The notes beneath the pieces are model-generated. The model was not told where the DNA came from, did not search any database, and was given only the letters and a program-made list of their open reading frames with translations. Positions 1 to 5,509 of a stretch of DNA of 7,525 nt are shown here, one piece after another. Numbering within the stretch: the first letter of the stretch is position 1; each line of letters opens with the position of its first letter. The position numbers and the translations under genes are program-made. Source of the stretch: JACKOD01 sp041591635 (lineage in GTDB: Bacteria > Pseudomonadota > Gammaproteobacteria > Pseudomonadales > Oleiphilaceae); NCBI GenBank assembly GCA_041591635.1, contig JBFHRO010000163.1, positions 1-7,525 of the forward strand, given 5' to 3'.

Positions 1-2
1 AA

Positions 3-1028
3 GCCGAACGTCAGCCCGGCTCCAACTTCAAACCTTTTATTTATCTTGCCGCCCTTGAACAGGGCATGACCGCCGCCAGCCTCATCAACGACGCCCCCAT
101 TGTTTTTGAAGATAAAAATCTGGAAGAATCCTGGCGCCCCGAAAACTCCAGCGGAGAATTCCATGGACCCACGCGGCTACGACAGGCGCTATACAACTCA
201 CGCAACCTGGTATCCATCCGGCTGCTGCGCGAGATTGGAATCAATAAAGCCCTGAACTATGTCTCACGGTTTGGCTTTGACCCGGCAAAACTGCCACCAA
301 ACCTGTCTCTGGCACTGGGCAGTGCCGCCATGACACCGATGGAAATTGCTAAGGCCTACAGCATTCTTGCCAATGGTGGAGGCGCCATTGAACCCTACTT
401 TATCGATCGTATTGATGATGCAGCAGGCAACCGGCTGTTTACCGCATCCCCGGCAACAGTATGCAAAAACTGCAGGAACGACACACAAGCATCAGGCCTG
501 CTTCCGGTTGCCAAGCAAGTTGCAGATGAGCGAGATATCTACGTCATGCATTCAATTCTCAAAGACGTCATTCGCAAGGGTACCGGTACCAAAGCGCTAC
601 AGCTTGGCCGCACCGATCTGGCAGGAAAGACGGGAACCACCAATGACCAGGTGGACGCCTGGTTTTCCGGGTTTAACACCCAGATCGCAACAACGGTGTG
701 GGTCGGTTTTGACCAACCCAAGACACTTGGAAGGCGGGAATACGGCGCCATTGCAGCGCTGCCAGTCTGGATTGATTACATGGCTGTAGCCTTAAAGGGC
801 ATGCCTCCAGCCAATCTGGCCCAGCCCAAAGGCATTACTACCGTGAGAATCAATCCTGAATCCGGCAGACTTGCCGCACCAGGAGACCCGGAGGCAATTT
901 TTGAACTGTTTCGTACCGAAAATGCCCCACGACAAGGGAACACAGAATCAGGACAGCCATCGATACCCGCTGTCATTGAAAACAACCACAAAAGTAGTGG
1001 TCATGCTACCGCTGAAGACATTTTCTGA
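3..1028 (+). CDS. mrcA: Penicillin-binding protein 1A, C-terminal part (5' end outside window)
   Basis: This is the transpeptidase half of a class A penicillin-binding protein, the bifunctional inner-membrane enzyme that polymerises glycan strands and cross-links stem peptides in the periplasm. The frame is open from the first bases, so the gene starts upstream. Three penicillin-binding signatures are visible: SxxK as S-N-F-K (active-site serine codon 21-23, in context RQPGSNFKPF), SxN as S-R-N (198-206), and KTG as K-T-G-T-T-N (627-644) followed by DAWFSGF. A CxxC pair (V-C-K-N-C, about 459-473) lies between SxN and KTG, as in E. coli PBP1a (A-C-P-E-C). The spacing and the C-terminal stretch GITTVRINPESGRLA point to PBP1A rather than PBP1B or PBP1C. 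The symbol is ponA in pseudomonads. 341 residues are in the window. The glycosyltransferase domain and membrane anchor are not visible. The gene ends in TGA at 1026-1028 and is convergent with secB. Confidence 0.95.
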   Translation, partial: AERQPGSNFKPFIYLAALEQGMTAASLINDAPIVFEDKNLEESWRPENSSGEFHGPTRLRQALYNSRNLVSIRLLREIGINKALNYVSRFGFDPAKLPPNLSLALGSAAMTPMEIAKAYSILANGGGAIEPYFIDRIDDAAGNRLFTASPATVCKNCRNDTQASGLLPVAKQVADERDIYVMHSILKDVIRKGTGTKALQLGRTDLAGKTGTTNDQVDAWFSGFNTQIATTVWVGFDQPKTLGRREYGAIAALPVWIDYMAVALKGMPPANLAQPKGITTVRINPESGRLAAPGDPEAIFELFRTENAPRQGNTESGQPSIPAVIENNHKSSGHATAEDIF

Positions 1029-1040
1029 CGCTTGAATACA

Positions 1041-1065
1041 AAAGGGGCGAACCATCGCCCCCTTT
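1041..1065. terminator. Bidirectional intrinsic terminator between mrcA and secB
   Basis: A G+C-rich inverted repeat lies in the 64-base gap between two convergent stop codons. The left arm is AAAGGGGCGA (1041-1050), the loop ACCA (1051-1054), and the right arm TCGCCCCCTTT (1055-1065). Seven pairs next to the loop are perfect; one unpaired C then allows three more A-T pairs. The plus strand continues TTTGTCTGTTC and the minus strand reads ...CCCCTTTTG, so both directions have a short T-rich tail. Position and structure suggest that it ends both transcripts. The tails are modest, so efficiency is uncertain. Confidence 0.7.
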
Positions 1066-1092
1066 GTCTGTTCACGCCCTGTTCGGCTGCGA

Positions 1093-1566
1093 TCAATGCG
1101 GCGCGCTTTCGGAAGCTTGCTCTTGCTGGCGACGTACAGCTTCAGCGTATATGGCATCAAAGTTTACCGGCGCCAGCATCAGTGCAGGGAAGCTGCCCTT
1201 AATGACCAGTCCGTCAATGGCTTCACGCGCATAAGGGAACAGCAGATTTGGGCAAAACGCCCCAAGCATCTGCGCCAACTGGGCCCCCTCAATACCTTGC
1301 ACCATAAACACCCCCGCCTGCTGCACCTCGACAATAAAGGCGACTTTATCCTCAAGCTTGGCTGTAAGAGTTAACGACAACACCACTTCAAACTGGGTAT
1401 CACTCACTCGCTGGTTGCTGGTATTGAGATCCAGATTGATCTGTGGCTTCCACTGCTTTTGAAAAACGGCCGGCGCATTAGGTGATTCAAAGGAGCTATC
1501 CTTGATGTAGATACGCTGCAGTGCGAATTGGGGCTGTTGCGTTTGCTGAGCTGCATTCTCGGTCAT
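1093..1566 (-). CDS. secB: Protein-export chaperone SecB
   Basis: SecB is a cytoplasmic homotetrameric chaperone that keeps Sec-dependent precursors unfolded and hands them to SecA. The 157-residue protein is close to E. coli SecB (155). Recognisable family segments are FALQRIYIKDSSFE (residues 14-27), the W39-K-P-Q-I-N-L-D-L strand, AFIVEVQQAGVF (76-87), and the diagnostic C105-P-N-L-L-F-P-Y-A-R-E helix. The tail after about residue 143 is charged and probably flexible, as usual. The ATG (complement of 1564-1566) is preceded by an AAGGA Shine-Dalgarno (complement of 1573-1577) six bases upstream, which supports this start. It is the last gene of the yibN-grxC-secB run and lies 117 bases after grxC. 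In E. coli gpsA follows secB; here a terminator does. Confidence 0.97.
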   Translation of the reverse strand: MTENAAQQTQQPQFALQRIYIKDSSFESPNAPAVFQKQWKPQINLDLNTSNQRVSDTQFEVVLSLTLTAKLEDKVAFIVEVQQAGVFMVQGIEGAQLAQMLGAFCPNLLFPYAREAIDGLVIKGSFPALMLAPVNFDAIYAEAVRRQQEQASESAPH

Positions 1567-1683
1567 GTTGATTCCTTTTTCGTTATAGTGCTTGTTGTTG
1601 TAACGTTAAAAGTTAAGCATGGGTTGGCGGTTTTTCACATTTGATACAGTATGCGCTTGGCCACAGAACGGCCTTGTTTCTTC

Positions 1684-1941
1684 TCACGCCTCATTTACCA
1701 ATGCATCAAGACGTCCGTCGCGATCAAGCGCATACAAATCATCAAATCCCCCAACATGGGTTTCTCCGATCCAGATCTGAGGCACGGTTCTGCGACCACT
1801 GCGCTGCATCACTTCCTGACGCAATGCATTATCTGACTCCAGGCTGATCTCACGGTACGCAATGCCTTTACGATCAAGAAGCATTTTGGCCCGCACACAA
1901 TAAGGGCAGATCCGGGTAGTGTAAACAATCACTTCTTTCAT
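1684..1941 (-). CDS. grxC: Glutaredoxin 3
   Basis: A small dithiol glutaredoxin that uses glutathione to reduce protein disulfides and mixed disulfides in the cytoplasm. The protein is 85 residues (E. coli Grx3 is 83). It has the thioredoxin-fold opening VIVYTTR, the redox motif C12-P-Y-C15, the cis-proline loop T52-V-P54-Q-I and the glutathione-contacting G64-G-F-D-D. A longer reading of the frame would begin at 2016, but its 25 extra residues resemble nothing in the family. The internal ATG at 1941 has a strong AGGAGG just upstream, so the short form is chosen. It is 87 bases downstream of yibN and 117 bases upstream of secB, the conserved yibN-grxC-secB order. Confidence 0.95.
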   Translation of the reverse strand: MKEVIVYTTRICPYCVRAKMLLDRKGIAYREISLESDNALRQEVMQRSGRRTVPQIWIGETHVGGFDDLYALDRDGRLDALVNEA

Positions 1942-1945
1942 AACC

Positions 1946-1951
1946 CCTCCT
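1946..1951 (-). promoter_or_regulatory. Ribosome binding site of grxC
   Basis: The minus strand reads AGGAGG here, four bases before the grxC ATG. It is the strongest Shine-Dalgarno noticed in the window and decides the start at 1941 over the in-frame ATG at 2016. Confidence 0.8.
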
Positions 1952-1955
1952 GGAC

Positions 1956-1969
1956 AAACAGCGCTGTTT
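1956..1969. repeat. Perfect 14-bp palindrome in the grxC leader
   Basis: AAACAGC meets its exact complement GCTGTTT with no spacer. It sits 14 bases upstream of the grxC start, just beyond the ribosome binding site. It could be an operator half-site pair or, as RNA, a weak five-pair hairpin with a GCGC loop. No known operator consensus was recognised; it is not a LexA box, which has CTGT and ACAG in the opposite order with eight bases between. Function is unknown and chance cannot be excluded. Confidence 0.4.
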
Positions 1970-2005
1970 TTCTGTCTTTCTGAACACACACCACTGATTG
2001 CAAGA

Positions 2006-2029
2006 ACATTGACCAAATTACGGCAATGT
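2006..2029 (-). other. Imperfect hairpin in the yibN-grxC spacer
   Basis: Next to the yibN stop codon the minus strand reads ACATTGCC, a seven-base loop, then GG-T-CAATGT. This gives eight pairs with a single bulged T. No T-run follows, so it is not a typical intrinsic terminator. It may stabilise or process the message, or partially attenuate it, but this is inference from the fold alone. Confidence 0.3.
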
Positions 2030-2445
2030 CACTTTTTTACCAGCGGCAAGCTGGCGCCCTTCCACTCTGATATTCCGCCCCCAAGGCGGGCCACCTTTTC
2101 AAACCCTTTTTCTTTGAGCATCTTTGCTGCCATAGAGGAATGCTGCCCCATCTTGTCAACAAGCACCAAGTGCTTTTCGCGGTACTTTTCGAGTTCCGGG
2201 ATTTTATCTTTGAGCGAGGTAAACGGCAGGTGAATCGATCCCGTAATACGCCCTTCCGAGAACTCCTTTTTTTCCCGCAAATCGACCACAACCGCATCAT
2301 CCTTGTTGACCAGCGCCACCAGCTGCTGTGGCGACAATGACTCGCCGGCCTTTTTGCGCTCCAGCATGAACAGCAACACCAGCAACCCCACGAAGGTCGA
2401 TGCCAGCACCCAATGATTTATCACAAACTCAAACAATCTATCCAT
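2029..2445 (-). CDS. yibN: Membrane-anchored rhodanese-like protein YibN, without catalytic cysteine
   Basis: 138 residues: an N-terminal membrane segment (about residues 11-28, HWVLASTFVGLLVLLFML) followed by a cytoplasm-facing rhodanese domain. Rhodanese landmarks are DDAVVVDLREKKEFSEGRITGSIHLP (49-74), the active-site loop region LVLVDKMGQHSS (93-104) and GFEKVARLGGGISEWKG (114-130). In active single-domain rhodaneses a cysteine opens this loop; here residue 97 is aspartate (GAC), and the whole protein contains no cysteine. E. coli YibN also has aspartate at the matching place, from memory of its sequence. Sulfurtransferase activity is therefore unlikely and a scaffold or binding role more plausible; E. 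coli YibN has been reported to associate with the YidC insertase. The gene is first in the yibN-grxC-secB run and divergent from gpmI. No clear Shine-Dalgarno precedes the ATG. Confidence 0.9.
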   Translation of the reverse strand: MDRLFEFVINHWVLASTFVGLLVLLFMLERKKAGESLSPQQLVALVNKDDAVVVDLREKKEFSEGRITGSIHLPFTSLKDKIPELEKYREKHLVLVDKMGQHSSMAAKMLKEKGFEKVARLGGGISEWKGASLPLVKK

Positions 2446-2482
2446 TTTTCAAACCGTCAGCACTGCACCTAAAGTAGCGCGC

Positions 2483-2511
2483 ATTATACACAGGGTTAAC
2501 GAAGGGCTAAA
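2483..2511 (-). promoter_or_regulatory. Candidate sigma70 promoter for yibN-grxC-secB
   Basis: The minus strand carries a perfect TATAAT (complement of 2483-2488). Exactly 17 bases upstream is a weak -35, TTTAGC (complement of 2506-2511, three of six matches to TTGACA). Predicted transcription starts near 2476, giving a leader of about 30 bases before yibN. The perfect -10 and correct position in a divergent gap support it; the -35 is poor. Confidence 0.6.
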
Positions 2512-2520
2512 GGCAAAGGG

Positions 2521-2550
2521 TTCGCCTTCCCCTGAGAATAGGGTTAAAAT
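2521..2550 (+). promoter_or_regulatory. Candidate promoter for gpmI
   Basis: TAAAAT at 2545-2550 matches the sigma70 -10 box at five of six positions. The best -35 is only TTCGCC at 2521-2526 (three of six, 18-base spacer). It would start transcription near 2557, about 30 bases before gpmI. It lies in the same 142-base divergent gap as the yibN promoter, and nothing else in that gap looked structured. The call rests mainly on position. Confidence 0.35.
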
Positions 2551-2587
2551 TGCGGCCCTGTTTCTCTGGCCTGAGCCGACACTATTT

Positions 2588-4135
2588 ATGACTTCGAATC
2601 GTACACCGACCGCTCTCATTATTCTTGACGGCTGGGGCTATCGTGAAGAGCACGATGCCAACGCCATTCATCACGCCAATACCCCGTTTTGGGACAAACT
2701 CTGGGCCGACAACCCCCATACCTTGATTGCCACGTCCGGTATGTCGGTAGGACTGCCCGATGGCCAAATGGGCAACTCGGAAGTCGGACATATGAACCTG
2801 GGCGCCGGACGTATTGTGTACCAGAACTTCACCCGGGTAACCAAAGACATTCAGGATGGCGGCTTCTTCAAGAACCCGGCACTTAACACCGCCATCGACA
2901 AGGCAATGGCAAGAAACGCGGCGGTCCACGTCCTCGGACTCCTTTCGCCCGGTGGCGTGCACTCGCATGAAGACCACATTCTGGCCGCCTGTGAACTGGC
3001 CGCCAGCAAAGGTTGTCGCCACCTGTATATACATGCATTTCTTGACGGGCGCGACACGCCGCCGCGCAGCGCCGAGGCCTCGCTGCGCCTGGCACAGCAA
3101 AAGCTGGAACAACTCGGCTGCGGGCGTATTGCATCCATTGTTGGCCGCTACTATGCGATGGACAGGGACAATCGCTGGGATCGCGTTGCCAGCGCCTACA
3201 ACATGCTCACTCTGGGAGAGAGTGAGTTTCGCGCAGACAATCCGATAGATGCCCTGCAACAAGCCTACGCCCGCGGTGAAGACGATGAGTTCGTCAAACC
3301 CACTGTGATAGGCGAAACCTCGCAGGCACCCGTCACTATCAAGGATGGGGACGCGGTAATTTTTATGAATTTTCGGGCCGACCGTGCCCGCGAAATCACC
3401 AAGGCTTTTGTTGATGCCGATTTTTCCGGTTTTGCACGCAAAGCCGCCCCGGTTCTGAGTGATTTTGTGATGCTCACCGAATACGCCGCCGACATCAAGG
3501 CCAGCCTTGCTTACGCCACCGAATCGCTAACCAACAGTATTGGCGAACATATGGAAAAGCTTGGCAAAACTCAGCTCAGAATCGCCGAAACCGAGAAATA
3601 CGCGCACGTCACCTTCTTCTTCAGCGGAGGACGGGAATCGCTCTTTGAGGGAGAGGAGCGCATCCTTGTTCCCTCTCCCCAGGTAGCCACCTACGATCTC
3701 AAACCGGAAATGAGCGCACCCGAAGTCACCCAAAAACTGGTCGATGCCATCGAAAGCGGCAAATATGATCTGATCGTCTGCAACTACGCCAACGGTGACA
3801 TGGTCGGCCATACCGGCAACTTCGATGCAGCGGTGAAGGCGGCCGAGTGCCTGGATCACTGCGTCCAGCAGGTTGCCGAGGCCATTTTGCGTACCGGCGG
3901 CGATTGCCTCATCACGGCAGATCACGGCAATGCCGAGCAAATGCAGGACGACGAAACCGGCCAGGCTCATACGGCGCACACCACGACACCGGTTCCCTTG
4001 GTTTACGTAGGCAAGCGCCAGTTGAAACTCAAGCATGAAGGACGCCTGAGTGATATTGCACCGTCCCTGCTGACACTGATGAACTTGCCCATTCCACAGG
4101 AAATGACGGGCCGATCGCTTATCGAGTTCACCTGA
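2588..4135 (+). CDS. gpmI: 2,3-bisphosphoglycerate-independent phosphoglycerate mutase
   Basis: This cytoplasmic glycolytic and gluconeogenic enzyme interconverts 3- and 2-phosphoglycerate through a phosphoserine intermediate and needs two Mn2+ ions. It belongs to the alkaline phosphatase superfamily. The 515 residues match the family length (E. coli 514). Visible signatures are the N-terminal metal motif ILDGWGYRE with D14, the phosphorylated serine S64 in QMGNSEVGH, HSHEDH (125-130) and DGRDTPPR (153-160), GRYYAMDRDNRWDR (186-199), NFRADRAREIT (261-271), the second metal set D404-M-V-G-H408, ADHGN (444-448), and H461-T-A-H464. All key residues appear intact. The start gives an N-terminus of normal length, although no Shine-Dalgarno is evident before the ATG. 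It heads the gpmI-envC-ctpA-yibQ run and is divergent from yibN. Confidence 0.98.
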   Translation: MTSNRTPTALIILDGWGYREEHDANAIHHANTPFWDKLWADNPHTLIATSGMSVGLPDGQMGNSEVGHMNLGAGRIVYQNFTRVTKDIQDGGFFKNPALNTAIDKAMARNAAVHVLGLLSPGGVHSHEDHILAACELAASKGCRHLYIHAFLDGRDTPPRSAEASLRLAQQKLEQLGCGRIASIVGRYYAMDRDNRWDRVASAYNMLTLGESEFRADNPIDALQQAYARGEDDEFVKPTVIGETSQAPVTIKDGDAVIFMNFRADRAREITKAFVDADFSGFARKAAPVLSDFVMLTEYAADIKASLAYATESLTNSIGEHMEKLGKTQLRIAETEKYAHVTFFFSGGRESLFEGEERILVPSPQVATYDLKPEMSAPEVTQKLVDAIESGKYDLIVCNYANGDMVGHTGNFDAAVKAAECLDHCVQQVAEAILRTGGDCLITADHGNAEQMQDDETGQAHTAHTTTPVPLVYVGKRQLKLKHEGRLSDIAPSLLTLMNLPIPQEMTGRSLIEFT

Positions 4136-4139
4136 AGCG

Positions 4140-4167
4140 TTGACTCTAAACGCGCAGGCTCTAGTAT
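4140..4167 (+). promoter_or_regulatory. Candidate sigma70 promoter for envC
   Basis: Five bases after the gpmI stop begins TTGACT (4140-4145, five of six matches to the -35 consensus). A 16-base spacer and TAGTAT (4162-4167) follow, matching the -10 consensus at four positions including its most important first, second and last bases. Predicted transcription starts near 4174, giving an 89-base leader for envC that includes the hairpin at 4181-4197. The -35 contains a TTG that an automatic caller could take as the envC start. Confidence 0.45.
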
Positions 4168-4180
4168 TCACACAGAACGA

Positions 4181-4197
4181 AGCCCGCTTCGCGGGCT
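4181..4197 (+). other. Perfect hairpin in the gpmI-envC gap
   Basis: AGCCCGC (4181-4187), a TTC loop, and GCGGGCT (4191-4197) form a seven-pair, G+C-rich stem. The following bases, GGCATCCCGG, contain no T-run, so standard intrinsic termination is not expected. It may protect the 3' end of gpmI mRNA, act as a factor-dependent or partial terminator, or stabilise the 5' end of an envC transcript. Which of these applies cannot be decided from sequence. Confidence 0.55.
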
Positions 4198-4250
4198 GGC
4201 ATCCCGGCGTATCATCACCATCAAACACCGCGCGCATCCACGACCTACGT

Positions 4251-4254
4251 GAGG
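4251..4254 (+). promoter_or_regulatory. Ribosome binding site supporting a TTG start for envC
   Basis: GAGG (within GTGAGGC) lies eight bases before the in-frame TTG at 4263. This is good Shine-Dalgarno spacing, and starting there places a clean signal peptide at the N-terminus. Confidence 0.55.
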
Positions 4255-4262
4255 CAGACAGA

Positions 4263-5450
4263 TTGCTCTATTTCGCCAATCCATGCCTTGGCATCCTGCT
4301 CCTGGTGCTGTTCACCCTCACTGCTGCAGCACCTATGCAAGCGTATGCCGCCAAAAACAGCCAGGGCACGCGCGGTGAAGCATCACAACAACAGCTGGAA
4401 GAAATAAGGGCTGCCATCCAAAAGGTGAATCAATGGCTTGACAAGGCACAGGCTGAAAAAGGCTCGCTAGAAGCCGAATTGCGAGATATAGAGCGAAATG
4501 TCAGCAGAACCAGCCGCGAAATACACAAAATCGGCGCCCAACTTGAAAACACCCAAAGCCGACTGACTTCCGAAGAAACACGCAAAAAAGAACTGACACA
4601 AAAGGTTAAAGAGCAAGAGCGACAGCTCAAGCAACAGATAAACACCATCTATGCCATGGGCGATGAGCCCGGCATCAAAGCCTTGTTAAACACCGAAACG
4701 CCACAGGAGTTGGGTCGGACCCTGACCTACTACGACTACCTTAACCGGGCGCGCGCCCAGGAGATTCAGCAGTTCAGAGATACCCTACAGGCACTGAATC
4801 ACACCAAGGCACGAATACTGGCCGAAAACCAGACACTGATCGCACAAAAGCAAAGCCTGTTCGAGAAACGCGATCAGCTTCGGGCACAGCAGACCAAGCG
4901 GGAGGCTACCGTAGGTCAGTTAAAACGGTCCATTTCTGGCAAAACCCAAGAGCTTAACAAACTGGCGGGGGATCAGGACCGCCTGTTGCGTCTTCTGGCA
5001 GAAATTGAAAAAACCATTTCGACTCTGAAATTGCCTCACGAAGATCAGCCCTTTGCCTCAAAACGCAAATCCTTGCCCTGGCCTGTGAGCGGTAAGATCG
5101 CGTATGCCTTTGGTGCCAGCATTGATAATACCGGCATCAAAGCCAACGGCATCTTTATCACCGCCCCGGATGGGGCCTCCATCACCACCCCCCACTACGG
5201 TCGCGTTATGTTCGCTGACTGGATGCGCGGCTTTGGCCTGATGTTAATTATTGATCACAACGACGGTTATATGACAATCTACGGCCACAACAAGGCCTTG
5301 CTCAAAGAGCTTGGCGAATGGGTTAAACCCGGAGATTTGCTGGCTTATGCAGGAAACAGCGGGAACTTGACCGAGAGCGGTCTATACTTCGAGATCAGAA
5401 AAGATGGCAAGCCTGTTGATCCGATAAGCTGGCTCGAGCGACCGCGCTGA
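4263..5450 (+). CDS. envC: Murein hydrolase activator EnvC
   Basis: EnvC is a periplasmic division factor that, under FtsEX control in E. coli, activates the septal amidases AmiA and AmiB so that daughter cells separate. From a TTG start the protein is 395 residues (E. coli 419): a signal peptide (residues 1 to about 29, ending near MQAYA), a long Glu/Lys/Gln-rich coiled coil (about 40-262), and a C-terminal LytM/M23 domain (about 272-392). The LytM fold is clear (WPVSGKIAYAFG, FADWMRGFGLMLIIDHNDGYMTIYGHN, LYFEIRKDGKPVDPISWL), but zinc ligands are missing: the HxGxD histidine and aspartate are A294 and F298, and the HxH pair is G373 and Y375. This matches an activator, not an enzyme. The frame is open back to a TTG at 4140, but that would add 41 residues before the signal peptide and overlap a hairpin. 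The TTG choice is inference. CtpA follows after 59 bases. Confidence 0.9.
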   Translation: MLYFANPCLGILLLVLFTLTAAAPMQAYAAKNSQGTRGEASQQQLEEIRAAIQKVNQWLDKAQAEKGSLEAELRDIERNVSRTSREIHKIGAQLENTQSRLTSEETRKKELTQKVKEQERQLKQQINTIYAMGDEPGIKALLNTETPQELGRTLTYYDYLNRARAQEIQQFRDTLQALNHTKARILAENQTLIAQKQSLFEKRDQLRAQQTKREATVGQLKRSISGKTQELNKLAGDQDRLLRLLAEIEKTISTLKLPHEDQPFASKRKSLPWPVSGKIAYAFGASIDNTGIKANGIFITAPDGASITTPHYGRVMFADWMRGFGLMLIIDHNDGYMTIYGHNKALLKELGEWVKPGDLLAYAGNSGNLTESGLYFEIRKDGKPVDPISWLERPR

Positions 5451-5509
5451 ATGCAGCAATCCAAGCCGGACTTGTAATCCAAGATAGTGACATTGAATGG
5501 AATTCCGAA

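Noticed and set aside
1582..1609. Separate secB promoter on the minus strand (TTAACG, 16 bases, TATAAC)
   Set aside because: The boxes look fair, but transcription would begin near 1575, inside the secB ribosome binding site, leaving almost no leader.
1659..1673. GGCC-N7-GGCC hairpin between grxC and secB as a terminator
   Set aside because: Only four base pairs, and no T-run follows on the transcribed (minus) strand.
1942..2016. N-terminal extension of grxC from the ATG at 2016
   Set aside because: The 25 residues are unlike glutaredoxins, and the strong AGGAGG belongs to the ATG at 1941.
2582..3262. Minus-strand 226-codon open frame antisense to gpmI
   Set aside because: Same reason: a shadow of the intact gpmI frame with no recognisable protein features.
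3527..4237. Minus-strand 236-codon open frame antisense to gpmI
   Set aside because: It lies almost entirely opposite a fully conserved gpmI; its product has no recognisable domain and reads as a shadow frame.
4140..4262. N-terminal extension of EnvC from the TTG at 4140
   Set aside because: The extra 41 residues would bury the signal peptide, the sequence contains a perfect hairpin and a promoter-like pair of boxes, and a better TTG with GAGG lies at 4263.
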